Positions 34,835-43,001 of a DNA stretch of 64,000 bases are shown here, in pieces. Origin of the DNA: Bacillus sp. FSL H8-0547 (GTDB lineage Bacteria; Bacillota; Bacilli; Bacillales; Bacillaceae); contig JBBODD010000001.1 of the NCBI GenBank assembly GCA_038002745.1, positions 2,480,001 through 2,544,000 on the forward strand, read 5' to 3'. Under the pieces are notes generated by a model. The model was not told the DNA's origin. It searched no databases and saw only the letters and a list, made by a program, of their open reading frames with translations. The translations under genes were made by a program, and so were the position numbers. Numbering within the stretch: position 1 is the stretch's first letter; each line of letters opens with the position of its first letter.

Positions 34835-35218
34835 ATGACTCTTTATCCGATGGAATATTATCAGTTTTTTATCTCATTTAATGAAGGCGATTATTATACG
34901 TGCCATGATCTGCTCGAATGGATCTGGCTGACTGAAAAAGATAACCTTTTTTTAAAAGGGCTGCTTCAGATGACGGTCGCTATTTATCATTACGAATATG
35001 GCAATATTAAAGGAGCAAGGCTTATGATGCAAGCAGGGCACTCCTACATACAGCCTTACCGTCCTTCTTACTGGGGCGTCGACCTTGAAGAGATAAATGA
35101 GTTTATGGAACGTTCGCTTGAGATCATTCCATCTGACGTACAGTCGGTGCCTTTTGAGGAAGCGGGACGGCTCCCAAAACTGCCAGCTCTTTTTCTTTAC
35201 CTGAAAGAGCAGGAATGA
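34835..35218 (+). CDS. DUF309 domain protein
   Basis: The 127-residue helical protein matches DUF309: FNEGDYYTCHDLLEWIWL near residue 14, FLKGLLQMTVAIYHYEYGNIKGARLM near residue 37 and a C-terminal region ending in LPKLPALF. The family has no known function. It is soluble and has an unusually Tyr/Trp-rich surface pattern. ATG 34835 follows AGAGGGGAG. It is 30 bp upstream of pepA on the same strand and probably shares its promoter. Confidence 0.85.
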   Translation: MTLYPMEYYQFFISFNEGDYYTCHDLLEWIWLTEKDNLFLKGLLQMTVAIYHYEYGNIKGARLMMQAGHSYIQPYRPSYWGVDLEEINEFMERSLEIIPSDVQSVPFEEAGRLPKLPALFLYLKEQE

Positions 35219-35248
35219 AAACATAATATATGATGGAGGTGTGCTTGG

Positions 35249-36739
35249 ATGTTTCATATTAAATCACATGCATCCTGGGAAGAAGAAACAATCGTAATCG
35301 GTCTTTTCCATAAAAACGGTCCGTTTTCAGGCGTTCTTGAAGAACTTGACCGCAAGCTTGACGGACAGCTTGCAGAGCTTAGCAAAGACGGAGACCTGCC
35401 AGCGAAAAAGAAAGCCATTACCAAAGTACATACACTTGGAAAACTGGCAGTAAAGCGAATCTACTTTGTCGGGCTCGGCAAGGAAAAAGAATATGATTTT
35501 GATGCATCAAGAGAAGCTTTTGCCAAGCTTTTCAGAACGGTTCAGGACGCTAAAATTCAGTCTATAGCTGTATGCCTTGATACGTTTACAAACGAAAACG
35601 TCGACGGGAATGAGGCCGCACATGCGCTTGCCGAGGTGCTGCCGCTTTCTACATATAAAGTTCAGGATTATAAACAGCGTTCAAACGAACCCGAGCGGAA
35701 CATTCATCAGGTCACAGTCATTTCACAGGCAGATGAAGATGAAATACGTTCAAGTCTGACAGTAGGATCTGCATTTGGAGAAGGAACAAATGCTGCAAGA
35801 ACGCTGGTCAACATGCCTGGGAACATTTTAACAGCAACAGAGCTTGCCAAGTATTCTGTAGATCTTGCGGGGAAATACGGATTTGAGTATGAAGTGCTTG
35901 AAAAGGAAGATATGGAGAAGCTTGGAATGGGAGCGCTTCTTGCTGTAAACAAAGGCTCTGAGGAACCGCCGAAGATGATCGTCCTGAAATATCAGGGAAA
36001 AGAAGAATGGAAAGATGTCATTGGCCTGGTCGGCAAGGGCATCACATTTGATACCGGAGGCTACTCGATTAAGCCAAAGGACGGCATTGTCGGCATGAAA
36101 ACAGATATGGGCGGAGCGGCTGCCGTTCTTGGAGCAATGGAAATCATCGGAAAGCTGAAGCCAGAGCAAAATGTACTGGCAGTGATTCCATCAACAGACA
36201 ACATGATCAGCGGCAATGCATTTAAGCCGGACGATGTCATCGTATCACTAAGCGGAAAAACAATCGAGGTGCTGAATACAGATGCAGAAGGCAGGCTGGT
36301 CCTTGCGGATGGCATCACGTATGCCAAGCACCACGGAGCAGACTATTTAGTGGACGTAGCGACTCTTACAGGAGGAGTCATCATCGCGCTCGGCACTCAT
36401 ACTACTGGAGCCATGACAAACGATGAAGCCCTGTTTGAGCAGGTTCTTGAGGCTTCGCATGAATGCGGCGAGCCAATCTGGAGACTGCCGATCACAAAGA
36501 AGGACATTGAAAAAGTGCGCGGAAGCAAAATGGCGGACTTGAACAATTCTCCGGGACGCGAAGGGCACGCCATTATGGCCGGCACATTCATCGGTGAATT
36601 TGCAGAAGGCACGCCTTGGGTTCACCTTGATATCGCAGGAACAGCAACATCATCCAAAGGGGACGAATTTGGTCCTGCAGGCGCCACAGGTGTTATGGCG
36701 CGTACACTGGCAGCTTTAGTTGAACGGTTTGAAGCATAA
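35249..36739 (+). CDS. pepA: Leucyl aminopeptidase PepA (M17)
   Basis: The 496-residue cytosolic enzyme is an M17 leucine aminopeptidase corresponding to YuiE. The catalytic domain shows the metal and active-site set: [17 protein letters not shown] near residue 256 (metal-binding lysine and aspartate), [15 protein letters not shown] near residue 281 and the M17 signature [13 protein letters not shown] near residue 340. The N-terminal macro-like domain spans about residues 1-160. ATG 35249 follows GGAGGTG. It removes N-terminal residues from peptides in protein turnover. A terminator follows, then a 53-bp array. Confidence 0.96.
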   Translation: MFHIKSHASWEEETIVIGLFHKNGPFSGVLEELDRKLDGQLAELSKDGDLPAKKKAITKVHTLGKLAVKRIYFVGLGKEKEYDFDASREAFAKLFRTVQDAKIQSIAVCLDTFTNENVDGNEAAHALAEVLPLSTYKVQDYKQRSNEPERNIHQVTVISQADEDEIRSSLTVGSAFGEGTNAARTLVNMPGNILTATELAKYSVDLAGKYGFEYEVLEKEDMEKLGMGALLAVNKGSEEPPKMIVLKYQGKEEWKDVIGLVGKGITFDTGGYSIKPKDGIVGMKTDMGGAAAVLGAMEIIGKLKPEQNVLAVIPSTDNMISGNAFKPDDVIVSLSGKTIEVLNTDAEGRLVLADGITYAKHHGADYLVDVATLTGGVIIALGTHTTGAMTNDEALFEQVLEASHECGEPIWRLPITKKDIEKVRGSKMADLNNSPGREGHAIMAGTFIGEFAEGTPWVHLDIAGTATSSKGDEFGPAGATGVMARTLAALVERFEA

Positions 36740-36747
36740 TTGATAAG

Positions 36748-36785
36748 AATGTCCGGCAGAAACAAGCTGCCGGGCATTTTTTTTT
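36748..36785 (+). terminator. Terminator after pepA
   Basis: ATGTCCGGCAG pairs with CTGCCGGGCAT with one wobble, followed by nine T residues. Confidence 0.88.
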
Positions 36786-36794
36786 GCCTGCCGG

Positions 36795-37115
36795 ACTAAT
36801 GGTGAAGCTCGCTGGAAATTGAATACAGGGGAAGCGAGCTGGAAGATAGCATAGGGAAGCGGAAGAATCGTACGGTAAAAGCGGGTCCGTGTGTGAAGAT
36901 GGCGTAAGGAAGCGGAAGAATCGTACGGTAAAAGCGGGTCCGTGTGTGAAGATGGCGTAAGGAAGCGGAAGAATCGTACGGTAAAAATGGGGTAGTGTAT
37001 GAAGATAGCATAAGGAAGGGATGGAACCGTACGGTAAAAGCGGGTCCGAGTGTGAAGATGGCGTAAGGAAGCGAATGAATCGTACGTTAAAAACGGGTCC
37101 GTGTATGAAGATAGC
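36795..37115. repeat. 53-bp tandem repeat array, about six copies
   Basis: CGTACGGTAAAAGCGGGTCCG recurs with an exact 53-bp step: CGTACG at 36869, 36922, 36975, 37028 and 37081, with a decayed copy before. The unit contains the palindrome CGTACG and a GAAGATGGCGTAAGGAAGCGG segment. It starts just after the pepA terminator. The rest of the 577-bp gap up to yuiF holds only the yuiF promoter. Confidence 0.93.
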
Positions 37116-37219
37116 ATAAGAAATCAAGAGAATTGCAATATTGCCCCCCAGAAAATCATGGATCTAAACCCATCTATTCAACAAATCCTTTAGTCTGCTA
37201 ATATAATAAAATTTTAACA

Positions 37220-37249
37220 TTGACACCAAAATTAAAAGTATGTTATTTT
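37220..37249 (+). promoter_or_regulatory. Candidate sigma-A promoter of yuiF
   Basis: A perfect TTGACA at 37220-37225 and TATTTT at 37244-37249 are 18 bp apart, about 65 bp before the yuiF start. Confidence 0.55.
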
Positions 37250-37316
37250 ATCTCTATTGAATTTATTTCTCTAATACATTACCAAACTAAAGCGAAAGAT
37301 TTCGGAGGTTTTATAG

Positions 37317-38645
37317 ATGAATGCAGTAATTTTGGCTGTCATTGTGATGCTGATTTTGAGCCTGCTGCGGGTAAATGTTGTCTTTGCCCTTGTTACTGGA
37401 GCTCTTGTCGGCGGATTGACAGGAGGTCTTGATTTAAAAGCAACAATTGAAACATTTACGGGCGGTCTTGGCAGCAATGCCACAGTTGCCCTGAGCTACG
37501 CTTTGCTCGGTGCGTTTGCTGTCGCTCTTTCAAAAACAGGATTGCCTGATGCAATGGTCGACGGAGCGATTAAACTGGTTGGCAAAGAAGGAGAAGAGAG
37601 AAAGAAATCTCTATCCAAAGTACTTATTATTCTAGTCATACTGATTATTTCAATCTTTTCACAAAACGTGGTTCCGGTTCATATCGCGTTTATACCGGTA
37701 TTAATTCCGCCGCTGCTTAAGGTTCTTAATCAGCTAGAAGTAGACCGCCGCTTAATTGCAGTAGTCATTGCATTCGGATTGATTACACCTTATATGCTGC
37801 TTCCGGTGGGATTCGGTGCAATTTTTCATGATATTCTTCAAAAAAACATGGCATCCGGCGGATTAACTGTAAGCCTGAAAGATATTCCTGAGGCGATGCT
37901 GCTTCCATCTGCAGGTATGGTGGTAGGTCTGGTTGCGGGTTTCTTCACGTACAGGAAAAAACGTACCTATCAAACGAAAAACGTTGCTGATCAGCAAATG
38001 GCTGTTTACACGAAAAAGAGTGTCGGATTTGCTGTGCTTGCCATTGCAGTTTCGTTAACTGTTCAATTGATCCTGTCTCAAAAACTTGAGGTAGAGGGAA
38101 TGATCTTCGGTGCGCTAGCAGGAATCATCGTCCTTTATGCAACAGGTTCGATGAAATGGAATGAAGCAGATGAACTGCTTACAACGGGTATGAGAATGAT
38201 GGCGTTTATCGGATTTGTCATGCTTTCTGCAGGAGGATTTGCAGCTGTTATGCAGGAAACGGGACATATTGAATCTCTTGTAAAAACGTCAGCCGATCTG
38301 ATTAACGGAAACCAGTCGCTTGCTGCATTGCTGATGCTTCTTGTTGGTCTGCTTGTAACAATGGGGATCGGATCTTCGTTCTCTACTGTTCCGATTATCG
38401 CTACCATTTTTGTACCGCTTTGTCTGGAGCTCGGTTTCAGCCCGATGGCGACAATCGCTTTAGTCGGTACCGCGGGAGCATTGGGGGATGCAGGTTCTCC
38501 TGCGTCTGACAGCACGCTTGGGCCAACTTCAGGATTAAATGCCGACGGTGAGCATAACCATATTTGGGATACCGTTGTACCTACTTTCCTTCACTATAAC
38601 ATTCCGCTTATTATTTTCGGATGGATTGCGGCAATGGTTTTATAA
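37317..38645 (+). CDS. yuiF: NhaC-like Na+/H+-antiporter-family transporter YuiF
   Basis: This 442-residue integral membrane protein matches YuiF, annotated as a member of the NhaC-like/amino acid permease group. About eleven membrane segments are seen, with the family blocks [25 protein letters not shown] near residue 57, [19 protein letters not shown] near residue 115 and [28 protein letters not shown] near residue 383. From memory, work in B. subtilis has linked YuiF to histidine uptake, but the substrate cannot be read here. ATG 37317 follows TTCGGAGG. Confidence 0.87.
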   Translation: MNAVILAVIVMLILSLLRVNVVFALVTGALVGGLTGGLDLKATIETFTGGLGSNATVALSYALLGAFAVALSKTGLPDAMVDGAIKLVGKEGEERKKSLSKVLIILVILIISIFSQNVVPVHIAFIPVLIPPLLKVLNQLEVDRRLIAVVIAFGLITPYMLLPVGFGAIFHDILQKNMASGGLTVSLKDIPEAMLLPSAGMVVGLVAGFFTYRKKRTYQTKNVADQQMAVYTKKSVGFAVLAIAVSLTVQLILSQKLEVEGMIFGALAGIIVLYATGSMKWNEADELLTTGMRMMAFIGFVMLSAGGFAAVMQETGHIESLVKTSADLINGNQSLAALLMLLVGLLVTMGIGSSFSTVPIIATIFVPLCLELGFSPMATIALVGTAGALGDAGSPASDSTLGPTSGLNADGEHNHIWDTVVPTFLHYNIPLIIFGWIAAMVL

Positions 38646-38650
38646 ACATG

Positions 38651-38682
38651 AAAAAGCCTCCTGCTCATGCAGGAGGCTTTTG
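38651..38682. terminator. Bidirectional terminator between yuiF and the 38.7-kb small gene
   Basis: AAAAGCCTCCTGC pairs with GCAGGAGGCTTTT around TCAT, with A and T tracts on the two sides. Confidence 0.87.
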
Positions 38683-38683
38683 A

Positions 38684-38842
38684 CTATTTTTCAGATAAGT
38701 TGTTTATCCGCTGAACAAGCTCTTCGTCATCCATTTCAAGAATAACGTCTTCTAGCTCAGGCTTTTCGGCAGCCAGTTTGCTTTCATATGTTTCGCGCTC
38801 AAGCTCATTCAAAAAGTAGCGCTTCATTTGAAGAACGGTCAT
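38684..38842 (-). CDS. Small hypothetical protein, 52 residues
   Basis: A minus-strand gene starts at ATG 38842 after a good AAAGAGGTG site and ends directly at the bidirectional terminator. The product (MTVLQMKRYFLNELERETYE..., ending INNLSEK) is highly charged, without cysteine, and should form two or three helices. I do not recognise the family. Composition and the ribosome site argue it is real. It lies convergent to yuiF and divergent from the DUF6241 gene. Confidence 0.68.
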   Translation of the reverse strand: MTVLQMKRYFLNELERETYESKLAAEKPELEDVILEMDDEELVQRINNLSEK

Positions 38843-39026
38843 GACGTTCACCTCTTTCATTAAATTTCAATATAATTTTTTCCATAATAGGAATCTACTA
38901 TACATGAAATCTATGATACTGTAAGATTTTATCGAATTTTGTCTAGTTGTGCAAGGATTCAATCTGCGGCAGGAGATTGAAGAAAAGAAATCGAACTAGA
39001 CAAGAAAAAATGAGAGGGGTGCTGTC

Positions 39027-39560
39027 ATGAAGTGGACGAAGCAAAAGCGGATATTTGCTGGCGTTCTTTTTATTGTTCTCGTGTGCGGAGGAGCGGCGGC
39101 TTATGTTTTTACCGATTTGAATCCAACACCTGTGCAGAGTGCTGAACAGGTAGACAGCAAGATTGATAAACATGCAGACAAGCTTGCAAAAGTAGACTTG
39201 AGCAGCAATCCGTTTCCGGTCGGCGGCGAAACGGTAACAGAAGATCAAATTCAGAAGTACCTGCACGGCATGTCCCACCAGAAGGTTGAGGCAAAAGATA
39301 AATGGATCCATTTTGAAATAACGGAAGAACGGATTCTCTACTTAATGAAGCAGATTGAAAGCAACAAAACTGCATTCGGCCATGCAGATCTGTATCTTGA
39401 CATGTTAAGCAGGTGGCTCGAGGGGGATTACTCAGAAGCGGACCGGGACCATAATGCAGTGTGGAATCTTCAGGGGGGAACAATAGGCAAAGCAACTGGT
39501 GTGCTGACGGATGCTGAAGAGGCTCAGTATCTGGAGGAGAATAAGGAAGATAGGAAATGA
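39027..39560 (+). CDS. DUF6241 membrane-anchored protein
   Basis: This 177-residue protein has an N-terminal membrane anchor (RIFAGVLFIVLVCGGAAAYVF, residues 8-28) and an outside domain. The block QKYLHGMSHQKVEAKDKW near residue 76 and DRDHNAVWNLQGGTIGKATG near residue 142 match what I remember of DUF6241. Its function is unknown. ATG 39027 follows GAGAGGGG. It stands alone with a terminator about 75 bp downstream. It is not part of the B. subtilis yui order as far as I recall. Confidence 0.75.
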   Translation: MKWTKQKRIFAGVLFIVLVCGGAAAYVFTDLNPTPVQSAEQVDSKIDKHADKLAKVDLSSNPFPVGGETVTEDQIQKYLHGMSHQKVEAKDKWIHFEITEERILYLMKQIESNKTAFGHADLYLDMLSRWLEGDYSEADRDHNAVWNLQGGTIGKATGVLTDAEEAQYLEENKEDRK

Positions 39561-39632
39561 TTAGTTCCTAAACGGCAGACTGCGCTCAATTGGCTGACTG
39601 GGTCGGTTCAGAAGTCCCAAATATAGCCCACG

Positions 39633-39670
39633 AACACACCAATCAGTATATGAGGTGTGTTTTATTTTGT
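39633..39670 (+). terminator. Terminator after the DUF6241 gene
   Basis: AACACACC (39633-39640) pairs with GGTGTGTT (39654-39661), followed by a T-rich run. Confidence 0.75.
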
Positions 39671-39788
39671 GAAATTTAATCGGTATGTTAACTTATTCAT
39701 CAATCTGGGTATTTAATGGAAGAAGTGATGAGGTGCGCTTCTTTTATATGGTTACATAAAAGGAAATAAGATGTGAAGGAGATGAATG

Positions 39789-40613
39789 ATGTCGGCTGAA
39801 TTGGCATTTAAAAAGTACAAACGTTTTCTGGAAAAAATCGACACAGCAAAATATGCTGTCCTCTGTGATCAATCCCGCTTCAGGGCATCTGCCTACAACA
39901 GACTGGGCAGTACCAAAGGATACCTGATAGTGCGCGAAAACGGAGAAATACCTCCGAGAGAGGAGGCCATTCCTCCTTACCGAATGTTTATAGAATTTAA
40001 TTCTTTTATGTTTGGGATTGATGAACAAGCTCAAGCCGAAAGCAGGAAACCGACTGCTGTCTTTCAGGATACGATAAACCTTTTGGAACAAATAAAGCCC
40101 TTCGTTCAATCAAGCAAACGTGAGGCTGATCTTGCTGCATCCCAAATAAGAGAGCTGGATAGAGGCTTTCAAAGAATAAGAGAGATTCGTCCGGAAGCCT
40201 TGAAGATTCACGGAGAAGTAGTTGATACAGGGGTATTAGATGAAAACGTCTTAAAGAATGTCAGAGCTCTTATGAAAGAGTTTACAGAGCTTCAATATAA
40301 GCATTTACATATTCAAATCGATGCCAGAGAAAATTTTTTGATCATAACGAAAGAACTCACCAACAGTGTAAAAGGTTTATCCGGCAAAGAGAAAAGGGCG
40401 GCAAAAAAAGCTGAGGATGTATTTACATTTCTGACTGAAGAGAAATATCAATCCGGTTTGAGAAAAAGTTTAATAGAGTTTGAAAAAGATCCTGACGGAA
40501 ATCAGAGATCCTTTTATAAACTGGGAGATTGGGAAGAAAAATTAAGTAAAAATTCTGACAAAAGAAACGATTTGATATTTCAAAACGAATTACTTGCTCA
40601 ATTAAGAAATTAA
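39789..40613 (+). CDS. Unrecognised 274-residue helical protein
   Basis: I do not recognise this protein. It begins SAELAFKKYKRFLEKIDTAKY and has a short folded-looking N-terminal part (to about residue 85), followed by a long charged helical region with coiled-coil character (SKREADLAASQIRELDRGFQRI near residue 110 and onward) and a basic C-terminus. It has no signal peptide or membrane segment. I chose ATG 39789, six bases after AAGGAG, over ATG 39786. Its A/T-rich codon choice is somewhat stronger than in the core genes around it. It is followed by a bidirectional terminator and has no obvious partner gene. Confidence 0.75.
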   Translation: MSAELAFKKYKRFLEKIDTAKYAVLCDQSRFRASAYNRLGSTKGYLIVRENGEIPPREEAIPPYRMFIEFNSFMFGIDEQAQAESRKPTAVFQDTINLLEQIKPFVQSSKREADLAASQIRELDRGFQRIREIRPEALKIHGEVVDTGVLDENVLKNVRALMKEFTELQYKHLHIQIDARENFLIITKELTNSVKGLSGKEKRAAKKAEDVFTFLTEEKYQSGLRKSLIEFEKDPDGNQRSFYKLGDWEEKLSKNSDKRNDLIFQNELLAQLRN

Positions 40614-40681
40614 TATCAAAGAAGTTAGCGATTGCTGTGCTGCTGTATACAGATACAATACAAACCTTTTGAAAATCAATA

Positions 40682-40722
40682 AAAAGCATATCGGCAGCTA
40701 TGCTGTCTGATATGCTTTTTTA
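40682..40722. terminator. Bidirectional terminator after the 274-residue gene
   Basis: AAGCATATC...AGC pairs with GCT...GATATGCTT, followed by six T residues. Confidence 0.82.
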
Positions 40723-40809
40723 TGTGCTAAAGTAGATCAATGGTTAAAATGTTTAGAGCAGGATGCCCTTTAATTGGTATGGAGGTCGACTGAGAAGATC
40801 AGCCTGCAT

Positions 40810-41364
40810 TCACATTTCAGTAGAGGCTTTTCCCTTATTAACCTTTAATATCCACGAAATAAGCTGATCCCGGCCATAAAGCCTGATGTTATTCTCCCTG
40901 GCGAATTCCTTTGCCTGTAAAGTGAAATCATTATTGGAAATAATCCAGCACTCCTCCGTTTTAAGTGTGAGGGATTCTTTGGAGGCTTTTTGCACGAGCC
41001 TGATTCCGACCAACCGTTTATGGCACTTTACCTTAACAGCAGCTGTTTTTCCTGAAGGTGCACTCAATAAAAAGCTGATTCCCTCATGCTCAGCTGAATT
41101 GTCAGCATGATAGCCCTGCTTTACGAGGAGATCAGCGACAAATTGCTCAAGTTCCCCGTCTGACATCTTATCTGTTTTCCAGATTTCAGATTGACTCTGC
41201 CTTGTTAAGTCTCTTTTGATTATGAACAGCCCGAATGACATAAAGACTGCCAGTAAAAGAAAAAAAGTGATGAATCCTGCATCAAAGCTTTTAGTCACAG
41301 CCCATGCTGCAGCTGGTACTGAAAATTGCACCAGCAGAATCCATTTTAATAATCGTTCTCTCAA
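40810..41364 (-). CDS. Membrane protein with degenerate Mrr-like nuclease domain
   Basis: The 184-residue protein has two N-terminal membrane segments (residues about 7-25 and 30-50) and a cytoplasmic domain that resembles the Mrr/restriction endonuclease-like fold: MSDGELEQFVADLLVKQGYHA, then EHEGISFLLSAPSGKTAAVKVKCHKRLVG and a C-terminal WIISNNDFTLQAKEFARENNIRLYGRDQL. In active members a GxD-...-QxK core binds metal. Here the lysine position is kept (VKVK), but the aspartate position reads serine (GISF), so catalysis is doubtful. The start is TTG 41364 after AAGGGGA. It may be a membrane scaffold rather than a nuclease. Confidence 0.75.
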   Translation of the reverse strand: MRERLLKWILLVQFSVPAAAWAVTKSFDAGFITFFLLLAVFMSFGLFIIKRDLTRQSQSEIWKTDKMSDGELEQFVADLLVKQGYHADNSAEHEGISFLLSAPSGKTAAVKVKCHKRLVGIRLVQKASKESLTLKTEECWIISNNDFTLQAKEFARENNIRLYGRDQLISWILKVNKGKASTEM

Positions 41365-41543
41365 ATGGCCACATCCCCTTCTGAAAAACGAATTTTTCTT
41401 AGTTTAATAATGATGGATTATTAGAAGATTGACAATTTATAATCATGTTCATCATCTCTTCAGTCCATAAGCATTTTTCCTTCTGCCGGATGATATCCGA
41501 ATCTGTTTATAAGCAGTGTGCAGGGTTATGGGCATGCACGACA

Positions 41544-41577
41544 TAAAAGCAGACGGAATGAATACCGTCTGCTTTTA
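41544..41577 (-). terminator. Terminator after bioY
   Basis: AAAAGCAGACGG pairs with CCGTCTGCTTTT; on the minus strand a short T run follows. Confidence 0.82.
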
Positions 41578-41588
41578 AAGAGAAAGAA

Positions 41589-42173
41589 TCAGGCCGCACT
41601 GTGTCTTCCAGCGCCGGCTTTTCTGTGAACAGCGTAATAGATTCTTGGCGCGATAAGCGCACCAATCAAGGTAAAGATAACATCTTTAACCATAAACCAT
41701 GTCATGACTGCCCATGCCCCTATGTAGCTCATATCTACATTCAGCCAGTAGTTCAGAGCCGCATACATGTAGGTGGTTCCTATTATATAGATGAGAGCAA
41801 TGCCTGCAAAGGATGCCAGCATGAAAACTGGCAGAGCAGGTTTTTTGTTTGCCTCCAGAATTTTACCTGCTGCATATGCCGCTGCAATATAGGAAAGAAT
41901 AAATCCGCCCGTGCTGCCGAACATGACGCCGATCCCGCCGCTGAATTGGGCAAACACAGGTGCGCCGGCAATTCCAATCAGTGCATAAACGATCATGGAG
42001 AGTGCCCCAAGCCTGCTTCCAAGAAGCAAACCTGCTAAAATAGCAAAAAAGGGCTGCATGGATAATGGAACGGTTCCCACGGTTAAAAAGGAAGTAAGAT
42101 TTGCGCCGATGGCCATCAGTGCTGCAAACATCCCGACAAGCGCCAGGTCATAAGCTTTTAATTTTGTTTTCAT
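41589..42173 (-). CDS. bioY: Biotin transporter S-component BioY (YuiG)
   Basis: BioY binds biotin in the membrane and works alone or with an ECF energising module. The 194-residue protein has about six hydrophobic segments and the family blocks VPLSMQPFFAILAGLLLGSRLGALSM near residue 38, GIGVMFGSTGGFILSYI near residue 84 and a C-terminal AWAVMTWFMVKDVIFTLIGAL. I chose ATG 42173, just after GGGGATGAG, over ATG 42188. A candidate BirA operator lies about 63-90 bp upstream and also faces the divergent yuiH. No bio biosynthetic genes are in the window. Confidence 0.93.
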   Translation of the reverse strand: MKTKLKAYDLALVGMFAALMAIGANLTSFLTVGTVPLSMQPFFAILAGLLLGSRLGALSMIVYALIGIAGAPVFAQFSGGIGVMFGSTGGFILSYIAAAYAAGKILEANKKPALPVFMLASFAGIALIYIIGTTYMYAALNYWLNVDMSYIGAWAVMTWFMVKDVIFTLIGALIAPRIYYAVHRKAGAGRHSAA

Positions 42174-42235
42174 ATTCTCATCCCCCATAGATGCTATGTA
42201 TGTTCCATTAAAGAGTAACTGAAAAAGCGCAAATA

Positions 42236-42263
42236 TGTCAACTTCATTTTTATTTAGTTAACA
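42236..42263. promoter_or_regulatory. Candidate BirA operator between bioY and yuiH
   Basis: On the bioY strand TGTTAACT and AGTTGACA face each other across 12 bp; perfect symmetry would need AGTTAACA, so there is one mismatch. The form agrees with BirA sites (GTTAAC halves). On the minus strand the second half overlaps a TTGACA -35 box for bioY. The site also lies 15-42 bp before the yuiH start. Confidence 0.6.
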
Positions 42264-42277
42264 AAGGTGGTGTTTAG

Positions 42278-42874
42278 ATGTATTTTGGCAAGGTAAGATC
42301 GAAAGGCGACCCGGACCGAGTGCCGCCAAATCAGCATGTCACTACGACATTTCCTGTCCTGCATGCAGGGAATGTACCGTATTATGAAGACATCAGCAAA
42401 TGGGATCTTCAGATTTTCGGGCTTGTCAAACAACCGAAGCGGTTTACATATGAAGAGCTCATGAGCTTGCCTCAATCAGAGCAGGGAAATGATATTCACT
42501 GTGTAACCGGCTGGTCGAAGCTTGATAACGTATGGAAAGGAATTCGGATGAGGGAACTTATTGAAGAATGCGGTCTGTTTGAGAACGCAAAATACTGCAT
42601 CCTTCATGCAGAAGAGGGATGGACGACAAACCTCCCAATAGAGGACTTCCTGAAAGAATCGAGTCTGCTTGCCCACTCCCATAACGGAGAACCGCTCACA
42701 CCAGAGCACGGATATCCGTTCAGGGCCGTTTTTCCTCATCTGTATTTTTGGAAAAGCGCCAAGTGGCTGCGCGCAATCCAGTTTACTGAGCATAATCACC
42801 CTGGTTTTTGGGAAAAGAACGGGTATCATATGTACGGGAATCCGTGGAAAGAAGAACGGTTTACATGGGACTAG
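42278..42874 (+). CDS. yuiH: Sulfite oxidase-like molybdopterin oxidoreductase YuiH
   Basis: This 198-residue protein is a stand-alone molybdopterin-binding (sulfite oxidase-type) domain matching YuiH. The cofactor-ligating cysteine is in HCVTGWSKLDNVWKG near residue 73, and SLPQSEQGNDIHC, ILHAEEGWTTNLP and GYPFRAVFPHLYFWKSAKWL are typical blocks. No signal peptide is seen. From family knowledge it probably reduces or oxidises a small oxidised metabolite or protein residue, but no substrate is established. ATG 42278 follows AAAGGTGGTG. The candidate BirA site upstream may affect it. Confidence 0.9.
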   Translation: MYFGKVRSKGDPDRVPPNQHVTTTFPVLHAGNVPYYEDISKWDLQIFGLVKQPKRFTYEELMSLPQSEQGNDIHCVTGWSKLDNVWKGIRMRELIEECGLFENAKYCILHAEEGWTTNLPIEDFLKESSLLAHSHNGEPLTPEHGYPFRAVFPHLYFWKSAKWLRAIQFTEHNHPGFWEKNGYHMYGNPWKEERFTWD

Positions 42875-42875
42875 A

Positions 42876-42901
42876 AAAACACCTGCTGCAGGTGTTTTTT
42901 T
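42876..42901 (+). terminator. Terminator after yuiH
   Basis: ACACCTG pairs with CAGGTGT around CTG, with AAAA before and seven T residues after. Confidence 0.88.
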
Positions 42902-43001
42902 GTTTTCTTAAGTAAGACAATGATAAATTGAATGAGCGCACCGGCAGATTATCGTCTATAATGGGGATTGCTTACACAATTAAACCGGAGTGAACGCCAT
43001 T

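Noticed and set aside
36693-37127. Minus-strand coding frames over the 53-bp array
   Set aside because: They exist in several frames at once only because the unit lacks stops; no ribosome site and overlap with pepA.
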